64,000 bases of DNA, taken from the NCBI GenBank assembly GCA_032158295.1, contig CM063255.1, positions 10,568,094 through 10,632,093 of the forward strand, in the 5' to 3' direction. This document shows, piece by piece, positions 51,886 to 63,183 of the stretch (position 1 is its first letter; the number at the start of each line of letters is the position of its first letter). The stretch is from Pycnopodia helianthoides (taxonomy: Eukaryota; Echinodermata; Asteroidea; Forcipulatida; Asteriidae). Both the position numbers and the translations under genes were made by a program. The notes beneath the pieces were generated by a model that was given only the letters and a program-made list of their open reading frames with translations, searched no databases and was not told the origin of the DNA.

Positions 51886-53090
51886 TTCAGAATAACCCGG
51901 CACAGACAGCGCCCTCATGTGGTATAATCCCAGGACCAACGCTTGTTTTTTCGTGCCCAAAGCAGCCGGCCGGCCTCATTTTTTGCTCGATCCCGCGACA
52001 CCAGCCCGTGTAAGTAGTCGATTGGCCAAGAAGGTAGGTGTGGTTCAACGTTACAATTGTTTTTTGTTTTGCGCTGGTTGTTTGGATGTTGGTGTGCACG
52101 TGGTGGTAAAGTATTTATACCTCCATGATTTTACAGTGCTTGGGATCGGGAGGGAAGTGTTACATTTGTAATACAAAAACCTAACAATAATTTAGTGATT
52201 GCATTATATTTTTATTGAAAAAACAGTGGAAAAATTTCCGCAGGCGGCCGCCACTTTCCGAAGCTTTTTTTTTGATTTTTTTTTTTTAAATTTATTCATG
52301 AGGATGTTTCCAATCGATTGGGGTAGGGAACAAAATTCTACGATAAATGGATTTCATAGGGGGACGATTTCAAAAAAAAAATTATTTTGCGTAAATCCAA
52401 AAAAAAAATTGCGAAAAAAAATTCGCGCTTATTGCCACTCTATTCTTCTCTATTTCTCCCCCATTTCCTGTCTCCTCTTCACCCAGTCTCCATGTATCTA
52501 CCTGTACCTTATTGCTGGAAGGAATGGAACGTTAGTAATCAATGAAATAATGCAATGGCGTCGTTACCGAGACTCGAACCTGTAAAGAGAGAACAATTTA
52601 TTATACACAAGAGAGCATAGCCTTAACCCACACGGCTATGAGGCGTTGATACAAAGATTGGTTTGCTTGTCCTACATGTTTCTCCCATAACCTGGTTTAC
52701 TAAAGGTCATAATGAATATGTAATTTTGATGAATATTAAAATAAGCTGTGATTGTCTAATACTTTGCATAAACTGAATATTCATAAATTTATGAATGAAA
52801 ACCTGCCTTACACGTCAGTCGCGCAAAAGGTTATTTCGGATTATTCCATTAGTAGGAGTCCTAGGTAAGTTATATAAACCACCTAAACGTTTTTAAACCG
52901 AACCGTCCCCGACTACCCCCTCCGAATAATTCCAAAGGCGCTGATTCCATCAGAAAGCCACACAATAAATCAAAAGATAGAATTAATAATAACAAACAAC
53001 AACTATTGCCATTTATTGAAACACTTGCTCTATTTATTAACCCAAAATGACGACCAGGAGGTGCGCGTTTAAGTGCGCTGCGCGTTTGCA
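51886..53090. other. Intergenic DNA, nothing firm
   Basis: Contains two A/T homopolymer-rich patches (52260-52420) and the SINE head listed next; short ORFs lack signatures. Confidence 0.45.
52558..52650 (-). repeat. tRNA-derived SINE head
   Basis: Minus strand: TAGCCGTGTGGGTTAAGG, then GGTTCGAGTCTCGG about 45 bases later. Confidence 0.55.
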
Positions 53091-53394
53091 ATGGGTCTAT
53101 AAAATGGCGGTCTTAACAGATTCCGTGCGCGTTATTAAATAAAAACATCAGTGCAATTTATATCCTAATTTACGGACATTCATATCATCAACACACGTGT
53201 GCTAATGTACCTAGTTCTAATTTCCCCCCTAAACATCATCTGCGTTTACCCCTTCCAGAAATCGAATAGTCCTATCGAATTTCCATCGCGCATGAACGAT
53301 GACCGACTGATTGGAGAAATTGCAAAACGCGCGAACACACACACAGTAGGAAAACGATACAAAAATGGCGTTGGGCCATTTTCTCACGTCGCGT

Positions 53395-53484
53395 AGGCCG
53401 GTTTTCGGCCCTTTTTCACGCCTTTCCAATTTTTCCTACAACCTATTCATACTTAGGATATTTTTCTCCACTCCTTCCGGACAG
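53395..53484 (+). promoter_or_regulatory. TDP2: Probable TDP2 5' non-coding exon and donor
   Basis: A pyrimidine-rich stretch ends in ACAG|GTAAGA at 53485. The matching acceptor CTTTTGTAG ends at 54419, just before the TDP2 ATG. The upstream 53.1-53.4 kb has an AAAATGGCGG motif (YY1-like) at about 53101 and CpG-containing sequence unlike its surroundings. Start of transcription not determined. Confidence 0.45.
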
Positions 53485-53589
53485 GTAAGACCCAAAATTT
53501 TCTTAATTCGGGGTGATTAAAGTGGCGGCCGCCTCCGGAATTTTACCCAAAACGGTAATCAGAACAAACTAGGCACGGAGACTACATGC

Positions 53590-53965
53590 ACATGCGTAGA
53601 CTGTGGTGTTGACCTGGGAACTTTTGATACTAGACTGACCTGGGAAAGTTTAAGACTTGACCAAAAAACGCAAAGGACTTTAGCATGGAAACTTGGGAAC
53701 TCTTAATACAGCCTCGTAAAACCTACTGACCCGAGGAGGGACTTGAGACCTCACTTGACCATGAATGACCTCTGTCAAGTCAAGTCCATGTGTTTAGGGA
53801 CAGGAAAGTTGACCTTGACCATGACCTCTATATGGACTTGACCTTGACCCTGGGAGCTCGCGATTTGACCTTGGGAACTCACAAGGCTATGACCTATTGA
53901 TTTGAGACTTAAATGACCCATGGAGGTAGTTTCTACTTCCCTGAATGACCTCAGTTACCAGGTCC
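53590..53965 (+). repeat. Degenerate TTGACC/TGGGAACT repeat region
   Basis: Many irregular copies of GACTTGACC, CTTGGGAACT and CATGAATGACCTC; period not constant. Lies in the TDP2 5' intron. Confidence 0.65.
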
Positions 53966-54447
53966 AGGTGAGGGGTGATGACCCCCCCCCCCCTGAACCC
54001 TAGGTCCCCAAGAGACAGAAAAAAAATGTACTTGAATGGTTCAATACGTAAAATTTTATGCAACTCTAGAGGAGTCGCGTAAAAGTTTGTAAATAATAAA
54101 CGTATGTATAGATACAGGTATGAGATTTGCAGAATGTGAAAATTCCTGAACATTCTAGACCCGGAACATCCAATTCAGGGGACTTTGTGAATCACCAGAA
54201 ATTCAAATCTACAGGTTTGCGACTCGATCGGACTATGTCTTTCTCCCTATGACTGCTTTACTTTTATCAAGAAAATTTGAAGAGACTCGGGGGGGGGGAT
54301 GTTGAAAAAAAGAATCCTGAAGTTAAGGAAAACTCTTCAACAAATCCTAAAGAAATCACTTGCCTGATAATAATTAATACTAAAAGTTTATGAAAAACTA
54401 CTTTAATTTACTTTTGTAGGCCAGAATTACAAAACATCGATCAGATT

Positions 54448-54582
54448 ATGGCGTCTCTTAATGAAGATCCCGCACTCTCTGCTGCGGAACGTGAAGATCT
54501 CCGCCGCTCGTTTACTGCAGTGACGGCAGCACAACCTGATGTTGCTTTACGCTACCTACAACAGAAGAACTGGAACCTAGAG
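54448..54582 (+). CDS. TDP2: TDP2 coding exon 1 (UBA-like domain)
   Basis: First ATG after the acceptor at 54419. Encodes MASLNEDPALSAAEREDLRR, then SFTAVTAAQPDVALRYLQQK and NWNLE, a UBA-type helix pattern. Followed by GTGCAG as donor, weaker than usual; reading through gives an unrelated tail and a stop, and splicing to exon 2 restores the UBA ending EALNSFYD. Phase 0 out. Confidence 0.88.
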
Positions 54583-57500
54583 GTGCAGGACAAGGATAGT
54601 TTTTTTACATTTATGACAAGTGTTTATTTGGTTATAAACTTACTTCATATGTAATTAATTGCTTTTGGGGTAATCGTCTGAATTTTTTGTTTGTCTGTTG
54701 ATTGTTTGCTTGTGGGTTGTTTTAGCACTGGAGGGGGGGGAGGGCATTTTGTTTTCACATACGTGTCATTTTGCAAAACAAATTTAGGACTGTGCAGTGC
54801 AGTAGACCAGGGTGATGCTTGTCACTTGCCACCTTGCTTAGTTCATTAGCCAAGGGAAATGCTGTTGTATGTTTTATTTTTTAACTTTGAGAGAATGTTT
54901 CTGGTTATATGCAGGAAGCTTTAAATTCATTCTACGATGCGCCTCACAGTGCCTCAAACACAGATGATGGTTCCCATGGTACCGGCGGTGCTGGAGTGAT
55001 GTCATCACCGGGTCGGCCCGACTCTGCCTCCGATTCAACGCCTGCAGCGGGGACTGTTTTGTCAGAAGGGTCGTCAGGTGACACACAGCCTGTCCCAGCC
55101 ACAGACTCTCAACCTCCTTCCCCGGGCTTCCGTCTCATCACATGGAATATTGACGGTCTAGATCCACGTGATATAAGTGAAAGGACTCAAGCTGCCTGCA
55201 AAATTTTGGAAAAGTAAATCACGATGTGAAGTAGTAAAGGGGGTGGGTAGGGGGGGTGTGGTTTACAAATACAAAATGTTGTATGCAGGGTACATGACAC
55301 AGGTGATCCCGGGAGGGCTCTCGCCCCTCTCAGTCAAGGGTCCCGCTGGGGCTCTAGACCCCCATTGCCCCTCGTCCTGCATGCCTGCTTTGCCCTGCAG
55401 GGACTCGGGATCCGGGACCCATTCAGTCGGGCCACTCGGTGGGGAATGGAGCTCTGCCGGGCCCCACCAGAGTAGGCCTCCGCGAGTGCCCTCAAAACGA
55501 AGGTCTATTGATGAACTGGCAAAAACTCTACAAAATTACCAGTTTCAATTTGAATTTGTTTAATTTTTTTTTGTAAAGGTACAAGCCAGACATTGTCTAT
55601 CTTCAAGAGGTCATATTTCCGACCTTCCTGATAATCAGCTCGCAGCTAGGCAACTACAAAGCCATCCCTGCCACCGCCAGTGACGGTTACTTCACCCTCA
55701 TCCTGCTCAGAAAGAGCACCGTCACATACTTGTCCTCTAAGGTGGAAGACTTTGAAGATTCGAGATGACGCGCGCTCTACAAACGGCAGAGGTTGGTAGC
55801 GAGGAGCGCCTCGATAACGAACATCTAGCACGTCTTGTGTTTCTCTTTGAGTAGAATCCTTGGCTCTTAAAGGGAAGGTACACGATTGGTAATCATTCTA
55901 AAAATAAATAAAAACTGACTTGGGTACACTTTCGATAGTGTAAAGCATTTTGAGAAAACATTTCGATTCACAATAATGTGGATATGGAAAAACATGTCAG
56001 TTTTTATCCCCCAAAATTTGAATCTGAGCAACGTTTCTGTCAGAAACGTTTCTCAGATTGTGTATTCCCATTAGGGATTATTCTTCATGTGTGCACACAA
56101 TTGCTCCAGATTTTTGGCGATATTTCAAAAACGCTACCACCTTTTGAAATGAAATTTTCACAGGTTAGTTTTATTGTATATTTCTACATTTCTAAGTGAA
56201 TAAAACAATCAAACGGTTTCCAAAAACCAAAGTTATACTTTGCCTTAAAGCCTTTTCTTCACGACAAATTTGTGTGAGGGATAACAGAAGTTATTTTATA
56301 AATCATTTTGACTTCAAAAGAGCTCCATCTTTTGTTTTTTGTACAATAATAATAACAGTGCAAGTGTGCAGGCATCGATCTATGCCTGATGACGTCCCAT
56401 TTGGAGAGTACAGCAGATGGGAGAGAGGAACGCTGCAACCAATTCTCTAGATCAGTGTACAGAATGAAGACAGCCAAGGGGGAGCAGACCGTCCTGTTCG
56501 GAGGCGACACAAACCTCAGAGACAAGGAGGTAGGATTGTTACTTCTTAGTTTTTCTTATGGGGTTTTTGAGGCATTGCATGGTGAGGTATCAATGTATAT
56601 TCAGTTTGCAGTAACACCATGTGTTTAATTATCTACTTTGCTGTGTAGATTTTGTTCTTTAAACCCTCTTGCTGTCTGACCATTCAATACCATTCACTGT
56701 GGTTTTGAATAATAGATAAACTATGCCAGCCTGCAAAATGATACCATGAGGGAATGCATGTACACAGTACACAGTTAGTTCTGTGCACAGTTGTGCCACT
56801 GTACACAACCTTGGCAGTCGAATGGTTTCAAATGGTTGGGTCAACTCACTGGAAAATGTTGCCAAGAGTCACTGACAGTAGGAGGGTTAAAGAACTTGTC
56901 GTGCTACATGTATTTGTTCTACTACCCAATTGGGGAGACTTCTCAGTTCTGAAAAGAACTGTCCTGCTTATTAACTACTAACTGGGCGGAAGGATAGGGA
57001 ATCGGCCTGGACTACTACTAAAGCTAAAGTAGTATACATGTAGTCCAGGCATTAGTTTTTAGTTTGAACAATCCTGTATGTGGATTGGGTTTTCAAGTCC
57101 CTACTGGTTGCATGGTTTCCCAGTTGGGGTTTTCCTCCCACATCTAAAACTGAACATTTCTTCTTTGTCTTCTTTTCACATATCTTCAGGCCTTGAATTT
57201 GGGGGGGGAACAGTCTACATGACTGCTGGACTTGTAGAGCACAATTTTTTACCAGACCTGATTTTTTCTTCACATGACCAGAATAGAAATGATTAACAAA
57301 CTTTGGACAAAGGTCGTATCTTGGAGATACGACCTTGTTGCACAAACCTGCATCGCGTGCGATCAATGGGGGACTAAGGTCATATTTCTCAGTGCAACAA
57401 GGTCATATGTGTGAGGTGCCATTTGCCCCAGAGGGTGTACAAAAACCCATGGACCCCATCACAGCGTGCAACAATTGTTTTGTTATACCACGATAATAGA

Positions 57501-58394
57501 TTCCTCTTCTTTTGAGGCAAACTGTTGTCATCTGCAAACAATGTTACAACGAAATTGGCACAGTTTAATAAGCAGACGAACTGTGGCGAACATAGTAAAC
57601 AACATTGGCGGATCATTGAAATAAAAACAATTCTGTACTGTTCCCTCGAACCCCGGGCTATTTCTAATTGTACAAAGCGCTTGAAACGACCAATGGTGAT
57701 ACAAAACTCATGTATCCTCGTGCGCTGTACGTTATGCGTCGTGCGCAATCCTTAAAAATAAATACACTCTATCCTCATGCATATAAAAGCAATGCACATC
57801 CTAAACGGATAACGCGATATGCATTATTTCCATTTTTATGCATTGCGCACTACGCATTTAGTACCCACAACGCATGGATTTTTGGCCTTGCCAGCCATGG
57901 TACATGCGTCTTTGTACCACATCGCGTGATTGGTTCTCGACCAGTCAAACTTCACAATCTATTACCGTGGTAAAACAAACGACCTTGTTGCACTGACGCG
58001 ACGACATATCCGATTCTATTATAGCAGCCTATGTAATCCAAACTCAATGAACAGTGGTGAATTGACACGTTTGTGTGCTTTCTATATATTGCAGGTAAAA
58101 CAATTTGGATTGCCAGGTTACATTCATGATGTTTGGGAAATGTGCGGCTCACCGGAATCGGCCAAATTCACGTGGGACCTCACGGAGAACGACAACCTCC
58201 GCTGGTCGTTCCCGAACAGACCGAAGCTTCGCTTCGACCGCTTGTACCTGCGACACGCCAAGACCAGCCCTCGAGTGGCGCCTCGGAATTTCGGTCTGAT
58301 CGGAACGGAACGGCTGGAGGAGGGGTGCGGTAGATTTCCCAGTGACCACTGGGGAATTGTTTGCGATTTTAAGGTGACCCCTTCGCCAACATAG
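54448..58394 (+). CDS. TDP2: TDP2, tyrosyl-DNA phosphodiesterase 2, five coding exons
   Basis: Repairs topoisomerase II-DNA adducts by hydrolysing the 5'-phosphotyrosyl bond; Mg2+-dependent member of the exonuclease-endonuclease-phosphatase fold. Exons 54448-54582, 54915-55213, 55579-55791, 56359-56529, 58095-58394 give about 372 residues (human 362). Residues 1-50 form the UBA-like domain; 51-115 is a Ser/Pro-rich linker; the catalytic domain follows. Visible motifs: TWNIDGL (Asn about 123), LQEV (Glu about 155), SHLEST, GGDTNLRD (Asp about 266) and PSDHWG (His about 358), the expected metal-binding and catalytic residues. All junction phases agree if one base is added in exon 3. Divergently oriented to SRRT. 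Confidence 0.96.
54915..55213 (+). CDS. TDP2: TDP2 coding exon 2
   Basis: Acceptor TATATGCAG, donor GTAAAT. Starts EALNSFYDAPHS, runs through a Ser/Gly/Pro/Thr-rich linker, and ends with FRLITWNIDGLDPRDISERT then QAACKILEK. TWNIDGL carries the first catalytic Asn. Phase 2 out. Confidence 0.95.
55579..55791 (+). CDS. TDP2: TDP2 coding exon 3, with one-base frame break
   Basis: Acceptor TTTGTAAAG. Encodes YKPDIVYLQEVIFPTFLIIS, then SQLGNYKAIPATASDGYFTL and ILLRKSTVTYLSSKVEDFED. It then meets a stop at about 55764. Adding one A near 55760-55770 restores MTRALQTAE, which joins exon 4 with the same spacing as human MMRNLLCVHVNVSGNELCLM. Donor GTTGGT. Probably a consensus error. Confidence 0.88.
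55867..56248 (+). mobile_element. TTAA-bounded element family 4, in TDP2 intron 3
   Basis: TTAA 55867 with AGGGAAGGTACACGATTGGT; right end AAAGTTATACTTTGCC-TTAA. Ends about 110 bases before exon 4. Confidence 0.85.
56359..56529 (+). CDS. TDP2: TDP2 coding exon 4 (catalytic Asp)
   Basis: Acceptor AATAACAG, donor GTAGGA, 57 codons, phase 0 on both sides. Encodes CKCAGIDLCLMTSHLESTAD, then GREERCNQFSRSVYRMKTAK and GEQTVLFGGDTNLRDKE. Matches human LCLMTSHLEST and FAGDTNLRDRE. Confidence 0.95.
56563..57010 (+). repeat. Dispersed repeat H interrupted by element G, in TDP2 intron 4
   Basis: GGCATTGCATGGTGAGGTAT through GTGTAGATTTTGTTC, then element G, then AAGAACTTGTCGTGCTAC through ATCGGCCTGGACTACTACT. 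Confidence 0.88.
56659..56890 (+). mobile_element. piggyBac-like element G nested in repeat H
   Basis: TTAA 56659-56662 and 56887-56890; ends ACCCTCTTGCTGTCTGACCA and CTGACAGTAGGAGGGT. Removing it with one TTAA gives GTTCTTTAAAGAACTTG, against GTTCTTTAGAGAACTTG in uninterrupted H copies. Confidence 0.92.
58095..58394 (+). CDS. TDP2: TDP2 coding exon 5 (C terminus)
   Basis: Acceptor ATATTGCAG. Encodes VKQFGLPGYIHDVWEMCGSP, then KFTWDLTENDN, KLRFDRLYLR and CGRFPSDHWGIVCDFK, ending at TAG. Matches human DVWEFLGKP, KLRFDRIFFR and GRFPSDHWGLLC, including the catalytic His. Confidence 0.96.
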   Translation, partial: VKQFGLPGYIHDVWEMCGSPESAKFTWDLTENDNLRWSFPNRPKLRFDRLYLRHAKTSPRVAPRNFGLIGTERLEEGCGRFPSDHWGIVCDFKVTPSPT

Positions 58395-58470
58395 AGATTG
58401 GCTGCCATGAATCTATCATTCAAAACCACTTGAATGGTATTGAATGGTCAGACAGCAAGAGGGTTAATAA
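58395..58470 (-). mobile_element. Element G end fragment
   Basis: Immediately after the TDP2 stop: TGAATGGTATTGAATGGTCA then GACAGCAAGAGGGTTAA, the terminal part of element G in reverse. The TDP2 3' UTR therefore begins in transposon-derived sequence. Confidence 0.8.
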
Positions 58471-58969
58471 TGTGTTACTGAAATAACAAGGTCTCTAATA
58501 AGCAACTTAACTGAAATAAGGGCCCCATTTCATGACTCTGCTTACCAGAAATCTGCTCTTACGTTGCTATGTATAGCGCCATATATCTGTTTCAGAAACA
58601 TCAGGGCTAGAATTTGGGGGGAAAACCCACAAGACCGCAGGGCTTGTAGCTAAAAATATTTACTGGACCAGATTTTTGAGTACAAGGCCAGAATTGAAGT
58701 GAGAAGAAAAAAATGCCTACAAGGGTTAATAATTGAACTGTTTGAATTTGAAAAAGCACTAAGAGAAGATTGATCTCTTTTGTATATTATGGGTATGTAG
58801 TCTTTGATAATCAACAGAATTGTATTTATCAGACTGAAAGTCAACATTTGAATACAAACACAAGACCGCCGGACTTGTAGGGACATGAGTTTACTGGCCC
58901 GATGCTAAAATCACTGGCCTCGGGCCTGCGGTCCAGTGTCAAATTCGAGCCCTGAACATTCAAAGGCGT

Positions 58970-59230
58970 GCGGTAGCACCATGTAATGGTTTTACAAAAG
59001 CTGTGGTGCAATATGCAGCCAGTAACCAGGAACACCAGGGCGAACCCCTTCTCTTTTCGATAAGTGCACTGGGTTCTTTTTACGTGCATTACACAACACA
59101 CGGGACCAACGGCTTTACGTCCCATCCGAAGGAGGGATCAATAATGGTTAAGTGTCTTGCTTAAGGCACGACCGGGACTCGAACCCACACTCTGCTGAAC
59201 AGAAATACCAGAGCTCGAGTCCAGTGCTCT
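58970..59230 (-). mobile_element. SINE with tRNA-like head
   Basis: Minus-strand B box GGGTTCGAGTCCCGGTCGTG and the body seen at 7745-8156; tail absent. Confidence 0.85.
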
Positions 59231-60335
59231 TATTTTTGAAGAACAGCTCCCATTGGTTTTGTACACAATTTCCAACTGGGGGCCTTCACCCAAAACAAAA
59301 CAAAAAATTGTTCTAGTATGACCTGCAAAATCAGTAAGCTTTCAGACTAAAACTAAACTATGATATTTTGTATCCTTACCAATCCTGTATAATAACTTTA
59401 ACTTAGTAACTTCAATATTCGAAATTTTTAATGGACAATTAAAATAACATGAATGCGACCAACAACATTGTTACATGCGACGTACCATGTTTAGCATATT
59501 GACAGTGTTAAATAAAACACCAGATCCCAAATGCACACTGTCAAAAACAAATCACAGAAAACAACACAATCTTAGTAGGAAGTTGTTTATTTTCTTTTTT
59601 AAAAAGTTCAGAAAAAAACTTTGTACATTAAGCCATAAAAACATGGCTTTTAAAAAACTGTTGAATTCATTTTCGTAAAAAAAAAAGAAACATCTCGAAA
59701 AAAAACTACAGGTGTATATACACTATTTACACTCATTTTGGGAGTTATGGTACTTAGAAATTAGTAAACAACAGTTTAATTGGAGAAAATGGAATGGACA
59801 AGTTCATTTGAATGTTAACTTCGCTTAAAAATATACACGTGGTATTTTGAAAATGAATAACAACCGGCCCGATACTTCACGGAGGCAACAGAGGCATATG
59901 CCTCCGTTGCCCCTGGTCGATGCCTTTGTGCCCCTTGAAATATTCCAAGAGAAATTTACACAATTTCCTCAAAGCAGTGACCTTTACCAAAGAGAAAACT
60001 GAACATTTCCAGACCAAAAATCCCACACAAATTGCGTCGGACAGGTTCTAAACTTAAGTAAAAAGATACGAAAATCTCTTTAATTACAAACTGCAATTGT
60101 TTTCCTTATGATGTGAGTTTGTGGGTATTGTAAACAACTTGAATCAAATTCAGACAAAGTAACGCTTTTTTAATGTCAAAATTTGTTTGCAGCTTTTTTA
60201 GTTATTTTTTTACAAAGTGAAACTATTTGACATGTATCTTTGCATTGTTTTACTGCATGATTGTCTATTATTTTGATAAAATACATTTGGACCAATGTTC
60301 ACTTTGCCTGGTTAACTTTGTATCAAACCAAGTCC
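59231..60335. other. No gene recognised; single 83-bp-type unit at 59870-59950
   Basis: A reverse-oriented copy of the 20.5-kb 83-bp unit (CCCGATACTTCACGGAGGCA, GTGCCCCTTGAAATATTCC). A minus-strand AATAAA near 59588 could be the poly(A) signal of a minus-strand gene lying beyond the window; speculative. Confidence 0.4.
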
Positions 60336-60470
60336 ATTAGCCTTTTTGAGGTATGGTGGACACCATTAGTGCACTGTTTGGTTGAGTGTATACAGACAAA
60401 ATTAACCCAAACCCAATAGTGCCCTAGTAATGTGTCCACCATATCTCAAAATGGCTTATTGGCTAGAGAC
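60334..60470. repeat. Inverted repeat with long arms
   Basis: Arms TTTTTGAGGTATGGTGGACAC and GTGTCCACCATATCTCAAAA plus flanking AGCC/GGCT, loop about 75 bases. Confidence 0.82.
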
Positions 60471-61004
60471 CCACCTTCTACGTCTTCTAAAACACCACCC
60501 ACTACATGGTTACCTCAACACCCAAATGGTGAAAATGTGCAACTGTTCCAATGATTTCCAAGCATTTTCTGGGGGGGGGCCCCTGCAGGTCCAAACCGAC
60601 AAAGTCAATACAACTTCCTGATAGTTAATTTTATTTAGAGGACCATATAATTTCTGTATATCATCACCATAAAACCAAGACATGCTAATTTTTGTCATTT
60701 TTTGGCACCATAATATTTCGAAACATGCCCGGGAAAGATTTTTCACAACAGAAGAAAACATAAATTGTTTTAAAATTGTTAGAATCTATGTTTACATGAA
60801 ACATTGAAAATGTCAATTCAGTCTGTACCTTCATGACCCTCTTGTTTTTTAGCAAAAAGTATCCAAATCTTGCGGCCGTTGTGGCCGCTAATGTCGACCT
60901 AAAGGGTTTAAAGGACTTGGAACTGTTGGAATTAGTACATACGAAATGTACATTTCGTATAAAACTTCCTGATCTCATTTGACATAATAGCGCCCTCATT
61001 AGTC

Positions 61005-61203
61005 GACACAATTTCATAGAGCTGCTTAAGCAGAAAAATTGCTTACAAATTTTCTGCTGAGCAAAAAAAAGCAGGATACCAGTCACAGATGGTACTGTAT
61101 GCCATTGTATTTTGGCTGGTAACCATATTCTGGTAAGCATAATTTTGTTGTGATTATAGCTACTTTTTGTATTTAAGCAGCTCTTTGAAAATGGACCCGG
61201 GGC
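61005..61203 (+). mobile_element. Palindromic element F, diverged ends
   Basis: ACAATTTCATAGAGCTGCTT and AGCTCTTTGAAAATGG; interior intact. Confidence 0.8.
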
Positions 61204-61204
61204 T

Positions 61205-62400
61205 GTGATTTGGCAACCCTGACCAAAACAAGTTTGACCTTTAGTCGCTGGTTAAGTGTTTTTTATAACTTCCAATGACATCAACCCCTTACATATGACA
61301 TCACAAGCTCAAACAGTGCCCTCACTGAGGCCAAAGGAAGACCTAACTCACTGTCTGGGTGAGAGTCATCACTTACTAAACTGTCTGAAACCATGCTCTA
61401 AAGTTAGGAGGTACATTGAAATGATGAGTTTCCACCTTTTGAGACATCCCTGGCGCTGATTTCACAAATTAGCAACTGACGTAAGTCCACCTACATGTTA
61501 GAGTTGTGGCTACACTTAACACAATATTTTTTGAGAAAGCCAGTTGGAAAGTTTCATGAAATCGGCTGCAGAGTTCAGAATTAAAGTGAGCTTTAGGAAA
61601 AAACATCCTCACCAAAAAGCAGATAAAAAGAACAGAATTTTTTTATACATGGAAGAAAATAACTGCTATTTTTTCCCACGAGGCAGACATAAAATAGTCT
61701 GAATTCAGATAAAAGTCCGAAACTTTTCATCCCTGCATGGTCCACGGCCATTATTTGACCCCGCAATGGCAGCCTACATGTATGCAAGGGTCTATTGCTT
61801 TGGGCACAACAAAGATTTTTGCTCAGTTTATTTTGGTTTTTAAGATTAAGATTTAACAAGTGTGACAATCAAATCGAGATTTACACCTTGTACTTTTAGA
61901 GCATTGAGCGTAATTTTCAAGAGGAATGAAAACCAAGCAAACTGTTCCTTTTACCGACCCATTTCTGTCAGTGATTTTTTTTCCCCGCTAGTTAGCTTGT
62001 TTTTGGTCAAACGTAAATTACTTACGGGGTTTAGGTACATTAAAAAACTTTGTACACGTTGCATAATTTACAAACGGGTGAAAATAAACTATCATCAAAA
62101 AATCAGGGACTCACTACAGCATTTAACAATTTTTACATAAATCCTGAGAAATTTTGCCAGTCATTTTTTTTCAGTAGCTGAAAACTAAAGGTAAGGTCAT
62201 ACTTTGGTCGTGACCCCAAACACTTTTGTGAGTAGTTTCTATCCGAAAGCCACCTCGCTTATAAAGATGGTAAAGATAGTAAAGCATTCTGCAAATTTCG
62301 TCTAAAATGCCACCGTTGATTAGGAACCAACAAAAGTATGTCGACAAATTTGAATCTCCAAAATTCACCTCAAGGCAAGATTTTTGAGATTCAAACTGCC
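61205..62400. other. No gene recognised
   Basis: Open frames up to about 95 codons without recognisable features; no dispersed repeat identified. Confidence 0.45.
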
Positions 62401-62411
62401 GTAGGGTTTGC

Positions 62412-62830
62412 TAAATGAATGCAGCGGCCAGAGATACGGTTGGTACCCACTGTCGCCTCATGAATGCTGCGGCCAGAGATACGGTTGGTACCCGCTGTCG
62501 CCTCATGAATGCTACGACCAGAGATACGGTTGGTACCCGCTGTCGCCTCATGAATGCTGCAGCCAGAGATACGGTTGGTACCCGCTGTCGCCTCATGAAT
62601 GCTGCGACCAGAGATACGTTGGTACCCGCTGCGCTCATAATGCTGCGCAGGATACGGTTGTACCCGCTGTCGCCTCATGAATGCTGCGACCTGAGATATG
62701 GTTGCACCCGTCGCCCATGATGCTCGCCAGATACGGTGGTGCCGCTTCGCCTATGAGCTGCGGCCAGAGATACGTTGTACCCCTGTCGCTCATGAGCTGC
62801 GCAGATACGTTGTACCCTGTCGCCTCGCTA
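62412..62830 (+). repeat. 45-bp tandem array, about 9 copies, right end degraded
   Basis: CAGAGATACGGTTGGTACCC and GCTGTCGCCTCATGAATGC recur every 45 bases from 62415 to about 62595; after that the copies shorten to 36-44 bases by scattered one-base losses. Confidence 0.95.
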
Positions 62831-63183
62831 AACACGGATGGATTGGATGTTCTTAATGAAAATACAGTGACAGTTTTTTCACTGCTTTCTCAACATGTAG
62901 ACACTGTATTCAACTGAGACTTTCCAAGAAGACTTTTATTGTATCTTTCTTGATAATATTGTCTATAAATCAGCATTTACGCTGACAAAAACCAATTTAT
63001 GACCCTACCTTTTTTAAGTTGCCCTTTGAAGTGTCGGACCTGAAGTGTGGCAAGGGATGTCGAAGAACTTTGGGAACAGTGCGATTAGTTACAGTATGGT
63101 TTTATTTCACTTTCAAAGCAAGGTCGAGCCCAAGCAAGGTCGAGCACAAGCAAGGTCAAGCTCAAAGTAGTCGAGTGACCTGA

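Noticed and set aside
53101..53112. Strong YY1 promoter element
   Set aside because: AAAATGGCGG fits the motif, but a single 10-base match without accessibility or start-site data does not support a separate feature.
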